This document shows positions 17,289 through 26,435 of a DNA stretch of 64,000 nt, one piece after another. Positions within the stretch are counted from its first letter, which is position 1. Each line of letters opens with the position of its first letter. Both the position numbers and the translations under genes were made by a program. Origin of the DNA: Neoroseomonas marina (GTDB lineage Bacteria > Pseudomonadota > Alphaproteobacteria > Acetobacterales > Acetobacteraceae); assembly GCF_012927745.1 (NCBI RefSeq), contig NZ_JABBKX010000003.1:310001-374000 (forward strand), given 5' to 3'. The notes below the pieces were generated by a model. It searched no databases. It was not told the DNA's origin and saw only the letters and a program-made list of their open reading frames with translations.

Positions 17289-18188
17289 ATGCAGACCCCT
17301 CACCCCGACCTTGGCGGCCTCTGGCTGCCGCTCGTCACGCCGTTCCGCGACGGCGCGCTCGACGAGGCATCCTTGCGGCGGCTCACACGGCACTACGCGG
17401 CCCAGCCGATCGACGGCCTGGTCGTGGCCGCCACGACCGGCGAGGGCCTGACCCTCGACGAGGCGGAGACCGAGTGCCTCGTCGCCGTGGTCGCCGAGAC
17501 GCTGGCGGCCGTGGGCGGCCGCGTGCCGGTCTTCCTCGGCATCTCGGGCAGCGATACGCGCAAGGTCGCGAAGGCGCTCGCGGACACGGCCGCCTGGCCG
17601 GTCGATGGCTACCTGATCGCCTGCCCCTACTACACGCGACCCTCGCAGGACGGAATGGTGCGGCATTTCACGGCCCTCGCCGCTAGCACGGCGCGGCCGA
17701 TCCTGATCTACAACATCCCTTATCGGACCGGCGTGAATCTCGGCAATGCGGCGATGCTCGAGCTCGCGGCGCTGCCGAACATCGCGGGCGTGAAGGATTG
17801 CTCGGCCGACATGGCGCAATCCTGCGACCTGCTGCGTCGCAAGCCCGCCGATTTCGTGGTGCTGACCGGCGAGGACGCCTTCTTCCACCCGATGCTGACC
17901 CAGGGTGCGGAGGGTGGCATCACGGCCTCCGCGCATATCCGGACGCGGGACTTCGCCGCGGTGCGGGACCTGGTGCGCACCGGCGATGCGACGGGGGCGC
18001 TGGCGGCCTGGCGCGCGATCTGCGACCTGCCGCCGCTGCTCTTCGCCGAACCGAGCCCAGCGCCGATCAAGCACTGGCTGTGGCGGGAGGGTCTGATCGA
18101 CAGCCCGGAGGTCAGGCTGCCGATGACGCCGGTCAGCGAGATGCTCGCCACCCGCATCGGCCAGGCCGTCGCGGCGCTGGCGGCATGA
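17289..18188 (+). CDS. dapA: Dihydrodipicolinate synthase family aldolase (DapA-like)
   Basis: DapA condenses pyruvate and aspartate semialdehyde in lysine and cell-wall precursor synthesis. The 299-residue TIM-barrel protein has the key residues: the Schiff-base lysine in GVKDCS, the tyrosine in IYNIPYRTG with the following arginine that binds the substrate carboxylate, and the pair of threonines in ATTGEGLTL. The YYTRPSQDG and GGITASAHI segments also match. The family includes N-acetylneuraminate lyase and other pyruvate aldolases. With no lysine genes around it, a paralogue with another aldehyde substrate is possible. CAGGAG precedes the ATG. Confidence 0.8.
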   Translation: MQTPHPDLGGLWLPLVTPFRDGALDEASLRRLTRHYAAQPIDGLVVAATTGEGLTLDEAETECLVAVVAETLAAVGGRVPVFLGISGSDTRKVAKALADTAAWPVDGYLIACPYYTRPSQDGMVRHFTALAASTARPILIYNIPYRTGVNLGNAAMLELAALPNIAGVKDCSADMAQSCDLLRRKPADFVVLTGEDAFFHPMLTQGAEGGITASAHIRTRDFAAVRDLVRTGDATGALAAWRAICDLPPLLFAEPSPAPIKHWLWREGLIDSPEVRLPMTPVSEMLATRIGQAVAALAA

Positions 18189-18201
18189 CGAAGCGGCCGG
18201 C

Positions 18202-18825
18202 TCAGGCGATTAGTGGACGCGGCGTGACCTCGCGCAGCAGCTTTTCCCGCATCGCCTGGGCAAAGGCGGCGTAGTCGGGCGTGTGCATGGCGAAGGCGCC
18301 GGGTCCGCCGATCACCTCCGCCCGGTAGTGGTCGAGCAGGTCCGGCTCCTCGTTCAGCACGGCGAGCGCATTGATCGTGACGCCGGCGGCGACGCCGATG
18401 TCGCGCACCGGCCCGGGCGGCCGCCCCTGGTTGTGCCGCCCGTCGCCCGAGACATCGACGACGAGCCGCGTCGCCTCCACCGGGGCGGCGGCGAGGAGGG
18501 CGAGCGACGCGGCGAGCCCCTCCCCCAGGGCCGTGGCGCCGGCCCGCACCAGGCGCGGGGCATTCTCGACCGCGGCGGCGAAGGCGGCGGCCGCCTCGGC
18601 GCCGTCGAGCCGCGTCCAGGGCACCGCGACCTCCTGGGCTCCGGTGCCCGACCACATCATCAGGCAGGCGGCGATCGACCCCCGCGGCCCGGCGGCGATC
18701 GCCGCCACCACCGAGTCGTCCCGCAGCGCGGCCGCGGTGCCGCCGAGCATGAGACCGAACTCGTCGTAGTCGACCGAGGAAGACGCATCCACGGCGAGAC
18801 AGAGCGCGAGATCCACCTTCTCCAT
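18202..18825 (-). CDS. DUF1194 protein with a von Willebrand A-like fold
   Basis: The 207-residue protein begins VDLALCLAVDASSSVDYDEF, which holds a metal-site D-x-S-x-S motif at its start, and has DVSGDGRHNQG in the middle, the second metal-site region. This is the pattern of the DUF1194 family found in alphaproteobacteria. Most members are secreted, but no signal peptide is seen here with either possible start (18825 or 18840). The gene is convergent with dapA, 13 bp apart, and divergent from the second Bug gene. Its role is unknown; such folds bind protein partners in a metal-dependent way. Confidence 0.75.
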   Translation of the reverse strand: MEKVDLALCLAVDASSSVDYDEFGLMLGGTAAALRDDSVVAAIAAGPRGSIAACLMMWSGTGAQEVAVPWTRLDGAEAAAAFAAAVENAPRLVRAGATALGEGLAASLALLAAAPVEATRLVVDVSGDGRHNQGRPPGPVRDIGVAAGVTINALAVLNEEPDLLDHYRAEVIGGPGAFAMHTPDYAAFAQAMREKLLREVTPRPLIA

Positions 18826-18909
18826 GCCGCCTTTTCGCACGCGCGAAGGTTGGCCGCACCCATCGCCTCATGCTTCCCTTCCGCGAACGAAACCCGGGGA
18901 TGCAGAACG

Positions 18910-19875
18910 ATGCAGCGGAGATACCTCCTGGCCGGCGCCGCCGGCGCGATCGTGGCGCGGCCGGCCCTGGCGCAAGGCGCCTGGCCCAGCCGCACGATCC
19001 GCATGATCGTGCCCTACACGCCAGGCGCGGCGACGGATGCCATGGCGCGCCTCGCGGCGCAGAAGCTGCAGGAGAAGCTCGGCGTCACCGTCGTGGTGGA
19101 AAACCGCCCCGGCGCGAATGGCGCGGTGGGCAGCCAGGCGGTGCTGCAGTCGCCGGCGGATGGCTACACCATCATGGGCTCCGCCTCGATCCATCCCATG
19201 GCGCGGCATGTGATGAAGGCCGCCCCCTATGACCCCGTGGCCGACTTCATCCCGGTGGCGCGGACGGCGCGCGGGCCGCTCGTGCTGGTCATGAACCCAC
19301 GCCTGCCACAGACCACGATCCCCGAGGTGGTGGAGGCCGCGAAGCGCGAACCGTCCAAATGGACCTTCGCGACCTCCTCGCTCGGTGCGGCAGGGCATCT
19401 CGGGTCGATCGAGTTCAACCGCATGACGGGTGCCAACATCGAGATCGTCGGCTATCGCGGCTCGGCCCCGGCGCTGACCGATGTCGCGGCGGGCAATGCC
19501 CAGCTGATGTTCGACCCGGTGCTGGCCACGCTGCCGATGATCCGGGGCGGGCAGTTGCGCGGCCTTGGCATCGCGACGGCGGCCCGCACGCCCCTCGCCC
19601 CCGGCCTGCCGACACTAGCCGAGGCCGGGCTGCCCGGCTTCGAATTCTATTCCTGGTACGGCATCTGGGCCGCCCGCGCCGTGCCGCGCGAGATCGTGGA
19701 CCGGATGAACGCCGCGGTCGTCGAGGGGATGCGCGAGCAGGCCGTGGTCGAGCGCCTGACCGGCCTCGGCTTCGAGCCGGTGGCCGAGAGCGTGGACGAG
19801 GCCCAGCGCTTCATCGTCGCCGATGTCGCGCGCAACGCGGAACTGCTGCGGATCGCCAATTTCCAGCCGGAGTGA
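18910..19875 (+). CDS. Bug/TctC-family periplasmic substrate-binding receptor (second copy)
   Basis: This 321-residue receptor belongs to the same family as the gene at 13911 but is clearly a separate paralogue. Its signal peptide (RRYLLAGAAGAIVARPALAQ) is followed by WPSRTIRMIVPYTPGAATD, NRPGANGAVGSQAVLQ and YDPVADFIPVA, all family marks. There is no permease gene nearby. The 84-bp gap to the divergent DUF1194 gene should hold its promoter. A CBS protein follows 79 bp later and may or may not share the transcript. Confidence 0.92.
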   Translation: MQRRYLLAGAAGAIVARPALAQGAWPSRTIRMIVPYTPGAATDAMARLAAQKLQEKLGVTVVVENRPGANGAVGSQAVLQSPADGYTIMGSASIHPMARHVMKAAPYDPVADFIPVARTARGPLVLVMNPRLPQTTIPEVVEAAKREPSKWTFATSSLGAAGHLGSIEFNRMTGANIEIVGYRGSAPALTDVAAGNAQLMFDPVLATLPMIRGGQLRGLGIATAARTPLAPGLPTLAEAGLPGFEFYSWYGIWAARAVPREIVDRMNAAVVEGMREQAVVERLTGLGFEPVAESVDEAQRFIVADVARNAELLRIANFQPE

Positions 19876-19954
19876 TGGCGGCTGATTGCGCTGCGTCAAT
19901 GAGTGCGCCGGATGCGGCGGCTATGCGAAGCTCCGACGACGGAGGGACGCAACC

Positions 19955-20377
19955 ATGACCCAGCGCACCATGGGCGAGATCGTTCGGGACCAGAAGCCCT
20001 TGACCCTCGGCCCGGCGGCGACGGTCTCTGAGGCCTGCGCCGCGATGTATGCCCGCAAGGTCGGCGCGGTGCTGGTCACCGACGCCGACCACGGGCTCCT
20101 GGGCATCTTCACCGGCCGTGACGCGGTCCGGCTGCTGGCCGAGGGCCTGGATGCGAAGGCGACCCGCCTCGATGCCGTGATGACGCAGAAGCCGACCACG
20201 CTGGGCCCACGGGCGACGGCGATGGACGCATTGCTGCTGCTGAACGATGGCGGCTTCCGCCACGTCCCGATCGTGCAGGACGGGCGGGTGGTGGGCATCG
20301 TCTCCCGCTACGACTTCCGGGCGCGGGAACAGGCGCGGATGGATGACGAGAGCGGCTTCATGGAGGTGATGCGCTGA
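19955..20377 (+). CDS. Protein with two CBS domains
   Basis: The 140-residue product is a stand-alone Bateman module: two CBS repeats, at about residues 8-65 and 72-130, each with the G-x-F/V-S/T-x-R/Y-D pattern (LGIFTGRDAVRLL and VGIVSRYDFRAR). Such proteins bind adenosine nucleotides and pass the energy state to a partner. GGAGGG lies 9 bp before the ATG. The 3' end overlaps the convergent yehW stop by 20 bp. The YehX-like ATPase beyond has its own degenerate CBS tail, so a link to that transporter is possible but unproven. Confidence 0.88.
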   Translation: MTQRTMGEIVRDQKPLTLGPAATVSEACAAMYARKVGAVLVTDADHGLLGIFTGRDAVRLLAEGLDAKATRLDAVMTQKPTTLGPRATAMDALLLLNDGGFRHVPIVQDGRVVGIVSRYDFRAREQARMDDESGFMEVMR

Positions 20378-21077
20378 CCGGCGCGAAGGCCGCGAGCAGC
20401 CCGTCCACCGCGAAAGCCATCAAGCCGGTCAGCAAGGCGCCCTGGATCACCCAGGCGGGATTGCCGTTGACCAGCCCGGCGATGATCGGCGTGCCGAGGC
20501 AATTCGCCCCGGCCACCGCTCCCACGGCCGCCGTTGCCACCGCCAGCACCGCCGCGACACGCACCCCCGCGAGGATCGGTCCCGCGGCCAACGGCAGCTC
20601 CACCTGCACCAGCATCTGCCGCGGCGTCATGCCCGCCCCGCGGGCCGCGTCCAGGACATCCGGGGGCACCGTCGCGAGGGCACCCACCGTCGCGCGCAGC
20701 ACCGGCAGCGTCGCGTAGCACACAAGCGCGAGCAGCGCCGGCGCCGCCCCGAATCCCACCACCGGCACCGCCATGGCGATGACGGCGACCGGTGGCACCG
20801 CCTGCGCGAATCCCGCCAGCGTATCGGCGACCACCCGCACTTCCCGCGCGCCGGGCCGCGTCGCCGCGACGCCGAGCCCGATGCCGATCGCCGCCGCCGG
20901 CAGCAGCGCGGCGATGACGAGCCCGCCGTGCTTCGCCGCCAACGCCACGAAGCCCTGTCGGAGATAGAGCGGTTCCGCGGCCTCCGGGAACAGCGCGCCG
21001 AAGAATGGGCCCAGCACCGGCAGTGCCAGGAGCGCCAGGGCGAAGAGCATGGCCGGCAGCAGCGTCGCGATCCTCAT
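20358..21077 (-). CDS. yehW: Osmoprotectant ABC transporter permease, YehW-like
   Basis: This 239-residue membrane protein has about six helices and the inner-membrane permease signature near LDAARGAGMTPRQMLVQVELP (the EAA-like loop that meets the ATPase), seen here as AARGAGMTPRQ and VELPLAAGPI. The length matches YehW (about 240) of the YehZYXW betaine/choline-type importer. It is the last gene of a four-gene unit whose order (binding protein, large permease, ATPase, small permease) is the same as in enterics. It overlaps the upstream ATPase stop by 4 bp. Confidence 0.85.
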   Translation of the reverse strand: MRIATLLPAMLFALALLALPVLGPFFGALFPEAAEPLYLRQGFVALAAKHGGLVIAALLPAAAIGIGLGVAATRPGAREVRVVADTLAGFAQAVPPVAVIAMAVPVVGFGAAPALLALVCYATLPVLRATVGALATVPPDVLDAARGAGMTPRQMLVQVELPLAAGPILAGVRVAAVLAVATAAVGAVAGANCLGTPIIAGLVNGNPAWVIQGALLTGLMAFAVDGLLAAFAPVSASPP

Positions 21078-22006
21078 GCGCGCAGCAGATCCCGGAGCGC
21101 GACCACACCCGAAGGGACGCCGGCCGCATCGACCAGCACCACCGCATCCGCCCGCGCGGCCAGCATAGCCTCGAGCGCCTCGCGCCCCGTCGCCGTGGTG
21201 GGGATGCGCGGCAGCGTCGCAGGCGCCTCCGTCACCGGCGCGGCAAGGGAGGACGCCGTCACCACCGCGAGACGACGCATGCCGAAGGCGCCGCCATCGA
21301 GCAGGTCCCGTACCCGCGGATCGGCCGGGGCCTCGAGCAAGGCGCGCGGCGTGCCTTCCTGCAGCAGGCGCCCGTCCGCCATCACCGCGAGCCGCGTCGC
21401 CAGCGCCAGCGCTTCGTCCACGTCGTGCGTGACCAGCAGGATCGTCTTGCCGGTCGCGGCATGCAGGCGCGTCATCTCCTGCTGGAGCGCTTGGCGCGTC
21501 ACGGCGTCGAGCGCACCGAAAGGCTCGTCCATCAGCAGGATGTCCGGATCGGCGGCCAGGGCGCGCGCCACGCCGACGCGCTGCGCCTGGCCGCCGGACA
21601 GTTCCGCCGGGCGGCGATCCCGATGGATCGCGGGATCCAGGCGCAGCAGCACGAGCAGTTCGTCCACCCGCGCGGCGATCCGCCGCTCATCCCAGCCGAG
21701 CAGCCGCGGCACGGCAGCGATGTTCCGCGCGACCGTCCAATGCGGAAACAGGCCGATGCCCTGGATGACGTAGCCGACGCGGCGGCGCAGCGCGGGCGCG
21801 GCTTCCCCGGCGACGTCGCGGCCGCGCAGCAGGACGCGTCCGGCATCGGGTTCGACCAACCGGTTCACCATCCGCAGCGCGGTCGACTTCCCCGCACCCG
21901 AACCGCCGAGCAGGACCGCGAAGGCGCCCTCCGGCACCGCCAGGTCGAGCCCGTCCAAGGCGCGGGCGGCGCCGAAGGACTTGCGCACGCCCTCGAAGCG
22001 AATCAT
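21074..22006 (-). CDS. yehX: Osmoprotectant ABC transporter ATP-binding protein, YehX-like
   Basis: The 310-residue ATPase has Walker A GGSGAGKST (the usual GPSGSGKST position), the LSGGQAQRVGVARAL signature, Walker B ILLMDEPFGALD and the switch histidine in VTHDVDEA. After about residue 240 there is a tail with a degenerate CBS-like repeat (ADAVVLVDAAGVPSGVVALRD), as in the glycine betaine transporter ATPases, where it senses ionic strength. The start at 22006 gives the normal N-terminus IRFEGVRKSFG. The gene overlaps both neighbouring permease genes by 4 bp, so the unit is translationally coupled. Confidence 0.9.
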   Translation of the reverse strand: MIRFEGVRKSFGAARALDGLDLAVPEGAFAVLLGGSGAGKSTALRMVNRLVEPDAGRVLLRGRDVAGEAAPALRRRVGYVIQGIGLFPHWTVARNIAAVPRLLGWDERRIAARVDELLVLLRLDPAIHRDRRPAELSGGQAQRVGVARALAADPDILLMDEPFGALDAVTRQALQQEMTRLHAATGKTILLVTHDVDEALALATRLAVMADGRLLQEGTPRALLEAPADPRVRDLLDGGAFGMRRLAVVTASSLAAPVTEAPATLPRIPTTATGREALEAMLAARADAVVLVDAAGVPSGVVALRDLLRA

Positions 22007-23142
22007 GCGGAGCGTCCGGGACCGCCGGCGAGCCCCTCCTCCACCGCGCCGAGCGTCGCATCGAGGAGCAATGCGAGCGCCGCCACCGGCAGGGCGCCGA
22101 GCAGGATCAGGTCGGGCGCGAATTGGCCGAGGCCCTGGAACATCAGCACCCCGAAGCCGCCGGCGCCGACCAGCGCGCCCAGGGTGATGAGCCCGACCGC
22201 CTGCACCGCGGCGGTCCGCAGCCCTCCCAGGACGACGGGGGCGCCCAGGGGCAACCGCACCCGCAGCAGCACCTGGCGCGGCGCGAAGCCGAGGCCCCGG
22301 GCCGCGTCCACCGCCGCGGCCGGCGCTGCGCCCAGCGCCGCGCGCGTCGCCGCGGCCACCGGCAGCAGCAGGTACAGGAAGACGCCGAGCACCGCCGGCG
22401 CGGCCCCGATGCCGCGCAGCCCGACATCCCGCAGCAGCGGCAGGGCCCGGCCGAGCGCGGCGAGCGGTTCGATCAGCAGCGCGAACAGCGCAATGGCGGG
22501 GATCACCTGCAACGCCGCCAGCGCCCCCATGACCGGCGGCGCCCAGCGCGGCGCCACGAAGGCGAGTGCCCCGAGTGCCGCCCCCAGCGCCAGCGCCGGC
22601 AGCAGTGCCGCCGCGACCAGGGTGACATGGGCGCCCAGCGCAACGCCGAGTTCCGACGCCCGTGCCCGCGCTTCCCGCACGAGCCCAATGTCGTCCACGA
22701 GCCCGAGCGCGAGCAGCATCGCGAGCGCGGCCAGGAGACCGCATGCTGCCATGGCGCGCCCCAAGGGACCCGACTGCGCCCGGCCCAGTGCCAGGCGCGC
22801 CGCCACCAGCAGCGCCGCGATGGCCACCCAGGACCCGGCCGCCGGCCCGAGACGCGCTGCCGGCGTCGACCCTGTCAGCCGGCCCGCGACGTCGCCCATC
22901 CCGGCCAGCAATCCGCAGAGCGCGACGCCGCAGGCGATCGCCGCCGCCCGCCCGGGCAGCAGCATGGCCGCCAGTGCCGCCACCGCCGCGGGGCCGAGCA
23001 TTCCCCAGGCGGGCACGTCCCCGATGGCGATGGCGCGGGGAGGCACGATCCGGTTCGGGGCGAGGACGGCGAAGCCGAGCAGCACCGGCGCGACCAGCGC
23101 GACGATCAGCAGCGCGGACTCCAGCGGACCCGCGCGCCGCAC
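22003..23142 (-). CDS. yehY: Osmoprotectant ABC transporter permease, YehY-like
   Basis: This 379-residue permease has an extra N-terminal block of about five hydrophobic helices ahead of a standard six-helix permease domain with its coupling loop at VDAARGLGFAPRQVLLRVRLP (AARGLGFAPRQ). YehY has the same enlarged plan and length (about 385). The best start is a GTG at 23142, 2 bp after the stop of the binding-protein gene. No ATG fits the beginning of the hydrophobic block. The C-terminal end overlaps yehX by 4 bp. Confidence 0.82.
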   Translation of the reverse strand: MRRAGPLESALLIVALVAPVLLGFAVLAPNRIVPPRAIAIGDVPAWGMLGPAAVAALAAMLLPGRAAAIACGVALCGLLAGMGDVAGRLTGSTPAARLGPAAGSWVAIAALLVAARLALGRAQSGPLGRAMAACGLLAALAMLLALGLVDDIGLVREARARASELGVALGAHVTLVAAALLPALALGAALGALAFVAPRWAPPVMGALAALQVIPAIALFALLIEPLAALGRALPLLRDVGLRGIGAAPAVLGVFLYLLLPVAAATRAALGAAPAAAVDAARGLGFAPRQVLLRVRLPLGAPVVLGGLRTAAVQAVGLITLGALVGAGGFGVLMFQGLGQFAPDLILLGALPVAALALLLDATLGAVEEGLAGGPGRSA

Positions 23143-23144
23143 GG

Positions 23145-24077
23145 TCAGCGCAGCAGCCCCGCCGCGGTCAGATGCGCTCGCGCGACATCGCGCGCCGGCT
23201 GGCCTTCCACGGCGATGCGTGCGTTCAGGCGTTGCAGGACCGTGAGTTCGAGCGAGCGGAAGGCCGGGGCGAGGATCTCGGCGATGCGCGGTTCCGCGCG
23301 ATGTACGGCGCCGCGCAGGACAGGCGTGGGCGCATAGACGGGCTGCGCGCCCTTGGTGTCCTCGAGGACCACGAGGTCGAGCGCGGCGATGCCGCCATCG
23401 GTGCCGTAGACCATCGCCGCGTTGACGCCGTTCAGCTGCTGGGCGGCCGCGCGCATGGTCACCGCGGTGTCGCCGCCGGGCAGCACCAGCAGCCGGTCCG
23501 CCGGCAGGCTGAAGCCGTAGGCGCGCTGGAAGGCCGGCAGCGCCGCCGGGCTTTCGACGAATTCGGCCGAGGCCGCGAGCTTGAACGGCCGGCCTGCAGC
23601 CAGGTGGCGCGCCAGATCCTCGAGCGTGCGCAGCTGCTGCGCCCGCGCCAGGTCGGATCGCACCGCGATGGCCCAGGTGTTGTTCGCCGGCGCCGGCTGC
23701 AGCCAGGCGATGTCGTTGCGCTGCGCGTCGAGGTCGCGGACCTTCTCGTACCCCGCGCGCGCATCCTTCCACGCCGGATCCGCCTCCATCTGGAAGAAGA
23801 ACGCGCCGTTGCCGGTGTATTCGGGATAGATGTCGATCTCGCCGGCGAGGATCGCCGTGCGCACGATCCGCGTCGGGCCGAGCGGCACGCGGTTCTCGAT
23901 GCGCAGCCCGGCGCCTTCGAGCAACAGGGCGATCATCTGGCCCAACAGGCCGCCTTCCGTGTCGATCTTGCTGGCGACGACGATGGGTCGCGCCTGGGCC
24001 AGGGCGGGCAGCGCCACGAGGGCCGTGCCGCCGGCGACCAGGCTGCGGCGGCCAATCCTGCCGATGATGCCGGTCAT
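23145..24077 (-). CDS. osmF: Osmoprotectant periplasmic binding protein, OsmF/YehZ-like
   Basis: The 310-residue protein belongs to the OpuAC-type binding proteins. A signal peptide (RRSLVAGGTALVALPALAQ) follows the ATG at 24077, which has GGGAGAAG upstream. The mature protein has IVVASKIDTEGGLLGQMIA, EIDIYPEYTGNGA and DLVVLEDTKGAQPVYAPTP, all typical of betaine/choline-type binding proteins that hold the ligand in an aromatic cage. It is the first gene of the four-gene transporter. The actual ligand (betaine or another quaternary amine) is not fixed by sequence. Confidence 0.88.
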   Translation of the reverse strand: MTGIIGRIGRRSLVAGGTALVALPALAQARPIVVASKIDTEGGLLGQMIALLLEGAGLRIENRVPLGPTRIVRTAILAGEIDIYPEYTGNGAFFFQMEADPAWKDARAGYEKVRDLDAQRNDIAWLQPAPANNTWAIAVRSDLARAQQLRTLEDLARHLAAGRPFKLAASAEFVESPAALPAFQRAYGFSLPADRLLVLPGGDTAVTMRAAAQQLNGVNAAMVYGTDGGIAALDLVVLEDTKGAQPVYAPTPVLRGAVHRAEPRIAEILAPAFRSLELTVLQRLNARIAVEGQPARDVARAHLTAAGLLR

Positions 24078-24390
24078 CACGCTTCTCCCGATCCGATGGT
24101 GCGAGACTGCCACGGCATCCATCGCCGCGCGATGGCACCGTGCCGGATTGCGCCGAGGTCGCCCCGCCCGTGGCAGGCGGGCCGCACGCATGACAAACCC
24201 GCGACGTTCGCGCCGGTCGCGGCGAGCGATCATCACCTTCTCGGCATCCTTGTGCCCTGCACGATCCGCCCGCGGTTCGCGGCGACAGGGCGGTGACGCA
24301 TCGCGAGGCGCGTTCGCGGCGGCGCCGACGGGGCTCCCGCCCTAGGCACTCCCGGCGGCCCGCCCTACTCTCGGACCCGAGGAGGACAAC
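24078..24390. other. Divergent gap between osmF and the CoA-transferase
   Basis: These 313 bp must hold the promoters for the transporter (-) and the CoA-transferase (+). I see no convincing sigma-70 pair, no structured RNA and no small gene. A strong ribosome site GAGGAGG lies 7 bp before the CoA-transferase ATG. Confidence 0.6.
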
Positions 24391-25608
24391 ATGCCGGAAA
24401 GCCCCATCGACCCGAAGCTCGCCCAGGAGGTGACGCTGCCGCTCGCCGGCATCCGGGTTCTCGACCTGACCCTTGCGCGCGCAGGCCCGACATGCGTCCG
24501 CCACCTCGCCGATTGGGGTGCGGAGGTGATCCGTGTCGAACCCCCCGCCTTCAACGATGGCCTCGGCGGTTCGCGCGAGGGCTACGACTTCCAGAACCTG
24601 CACCGCAACAAGCGCTCGATCGCGCTCGACCTGAAGACCGAGGACGGCAAGAAGGCCTTCTTCGAGCTCGCCAAGACCGCCGACGTGCTGGTCGAGAACA
24701 TGCGCGTGCGGGTGAAGCATCGCCTCGGTATCGGTCCGGAGCAGGTGCACGCGGTGAACCCGCGCCTCGTCTACGCCTCGATCTCCGGCTTCGGCCAGAC
24801 CGGGCCCTATTCCGAGCGTGCCGGCGTCGACCAGATCGCGCAGGGCATGGGCGGGATGATGACGATCACCGGCGAGAAGGGCCGCGGCCCGATGCGCGCT
24901 GGCATTCCCTTCGTCGACCTCACCGCGGGCAACCTGCTGGCCCTCGCGGTGATGATGGCGTTGTGGGAACGGCAGAAGACCGGCAAGGGACGCTGGGTGC
25001 ACACCTCGCTGCTCGAAGCCATGGTCTTCATGCTCGACCTGCAGGCCGCGCGCTACCTGATGGATGGCGAGGTGCCCGGCCAGGCCGGCAACGACCATCC
25101 GGTGAACATCCCGATGGGAGCCTTCCCCACCGCGGACAAGCCGGTGAACATCGCCGCCTCCTCGCCCAAGATGTGGGCGCAGTTCGCCGAGGCGGTGGGC
25201 CATCCCGAATGGCTCGAGGTCGAGAAGTGGAAGACGCTGAAGGGCCGCAGCGACGACCGCGCCAACGTCAACGCCGCGATCGCCGAGGTGTTCAGGACCA
25301 AGCCCTCCGAACACTGGATCGACCTGCTCGAGCGCATCGGCATCCCCTGCGGCCCGATCAACAAGGTCGACGAGGTCTTCGCCGACCCGCAGGTGCAGCA
25401 CCTGCGCATGGCGATGCCGATGAAGCACCCGGAGCGCGGCGACACGCACCTCGTCTCCTCCGCCATCAACATCGAGGGGCATGAGAGCGAGGTGCGGCGC
25501 ATCCCGCCGCGCCTCGGCGAGCATTCGGCCGAGATCCTGCGGGAGACCGGCTACAGCGAGGACGACATCGCCCGGCTCAAGGGCCTCGGCGTGATCATGG
25601 AAAGCTGA
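24391..25608 (+). CDS. CaiB/BaiF (class III) CoA-transferase
   Basis: Class III CoA-transferases move CoA between acyl groups without a ping-pong glutamate on the CoA side. The 405-residue length fits. The N-terminal Rossmann part has GIRVLDLTLARAGP, the C-A-D-W-G-A-x-V-I-x-V-E-P pattern (LADWGAEVIRVEPP) and RNKRSIALDLK. The middle has YASISGFGQTGPYSERAG and GRWVHTSLLEA. The substrate acid is unknown. The next gene, a crotonase-fold protein, begins 5 bp after the stop, so the two probably act in one acyl-CoA route. Confidence 0.92.
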   Translation: MPESPIDPKLAQEVTLPLAGIRVLDLTLARAGPTCVRHLADWGAEVIRVEPPAFNDGLGGSREGYDFQNLHRNKRSIALDLKTEDGKKAFFELAKTADVLVENMRVRVKHRLGIGPEQVHAVNPRLVYASISGFGQTGPYSERAGVDQIAQGMGGMMTITGEKGRGPMRAGIPFVDLTAGNLLALAVMMALWERQKTGKGRWVHTSLLEAMVFMLDLQAARYLMDGEVPGQAGNDHPVNIPMGAFPTADKPVNIAASSPKMWAQFAEAVGHPEWLEVEKWKTLKGRSDDRANVNAAIAEVFRTKPSEHWIDLLERIGIPCGPINKVDEVFADPQVQHLRMAMPMKHPERGDTHLVSSAINIEGHESEVRRIPPRLGEHSAEILRETGYSEDDIARLKGLGVIMES

Positions 25609-25613
25609 CACCG

Positions 25614-26408
25614 ATGGAATTCGCAGACGGGAAGATCCTCGCCGAGATCAAGGACGGCGTCGGGCGCATCACCTTCAACCAGCCCGAGAAGCGCAACGCC
25701 ATGTCCGTCACCATGTGGGACGGCATGGGCCAGGCGCTCGACGCGTTCGAGAAGGACGGCTCGGTGCGCTGCGTCGTGCTGACCGGCGCCGGCGACAAGG
25801 CCTTCGTCTCGGGCGCGGACATCAGCCAGTTCGACAAGCTGCGCTCCGATGCCGATGCGCAGCGTGAATACAGCCGGCAGACCGCCGGCGGGCGGCTGCG
25901 TCTCGCGACCTATCCGAAGCCCGTGATCGCGGAGATCCGTGGCTTCTGCATGGGCGGCGGCCTCGGCATCGCGATGTCCTGCGACATCCGCATCGCCGCG
26001 GAAGGCAGCCAGTTCGGCATCCCGGCCGCGAAGCTCGGCATCGCCTACGGCTTCGACATGGTGCGCCACCTCGTCGACCTGGTCGGCCCGGCGCATGCCC
26101 ACATGATCCTGATGACCGGCGAGCGTTTCGACGCGCAGGAGGCCCAGCGCGTCGGCCTGGTCAACAAGGTGGTCCCGGCCGCGGATCTTTCCGCGGAAGT
26201 GGCAAAACTCACCGCCACCCTCGCCGTGAATGCGCCGCTGTCGCTCTACGCCAACAAGCGCACCGTGCAGGCGGTGCTGCAGGACCGGGCGGACCGTGAC
26301 ATCGCGGCCATCAATGCCGCCATGGCCGCCTGCTTCGACAGCGAGGACTACAAGGAAGGCCGCCGCGCCTTCCTCGAAAAGCGCAAGCCGGCCTTCAAGG
26401 GGCGCTGA
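25614..26408 (+). CDS. Crotonase-fold protein lacking both classical catalytic glutamates
   Basis: The 264-residue protein has the enoyl-CoA hydratase/isomerase fold with both oxyanion-hole regions (FVSGADISQF and CMGGGLGIAMSCDIRIA). In crotonase the two catalytic glutamates lie in GGGCELAM and PEILLG. Here those positions are Gly118 (GGGLGIAM) and Ala138 (IPAAKLG). The protein should therefore not hydrate enoyl-CoA by the usual mechanism and may be an isomerase, hydrolase, decarboxylase or C-C bond enzyme of the superfamily. It lies 5 bp after the CoA-transferase. A strong hairpin follows the stop. Confidence 0.85.
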   Translation: MEFADGKILAEIKDGVGRITFNQPEKRNAMSVTMWDGMGQALDAFEKDGSVRCVVLTGAGDKAFVSGADISQFDKLRSDADAQREYSRQTAGGRLRLATYPKPVIAEIRGFCMGGGLGIAMSCDIRIAAEGSQFGIPAAKLGIAYGFDMVRHLVDLVGPAHAHMILMTGERFDAQEAQRVGLVNKVVPAADLSAEVAKLTATLAVNAPLSLYANKRTVQAVLQDRADRDIAAINAAMAACFDSEDYKEGRRAFLEKRKPAFKGR

Positions 26409-26435
26409 CCCCCCGCCCTTGCCGAAAAGACATGC

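Noticed and set aside
17289..18188. N-acetylneuraminate lyase as the name of the DapA-like gene
   Set aside because: The GVKDCS, IYNIPYRTG and TTGEG residues fit DapA at least as well, and no sialic acid genes are near. Left as a possibility only.
21005..23245. A 746-codon + strand frame over the ABC transporter
   Set aside because: It is antisense to four coupled transporter genes with firm motifs. The product is low-complexity Arg/Ala/Ser.
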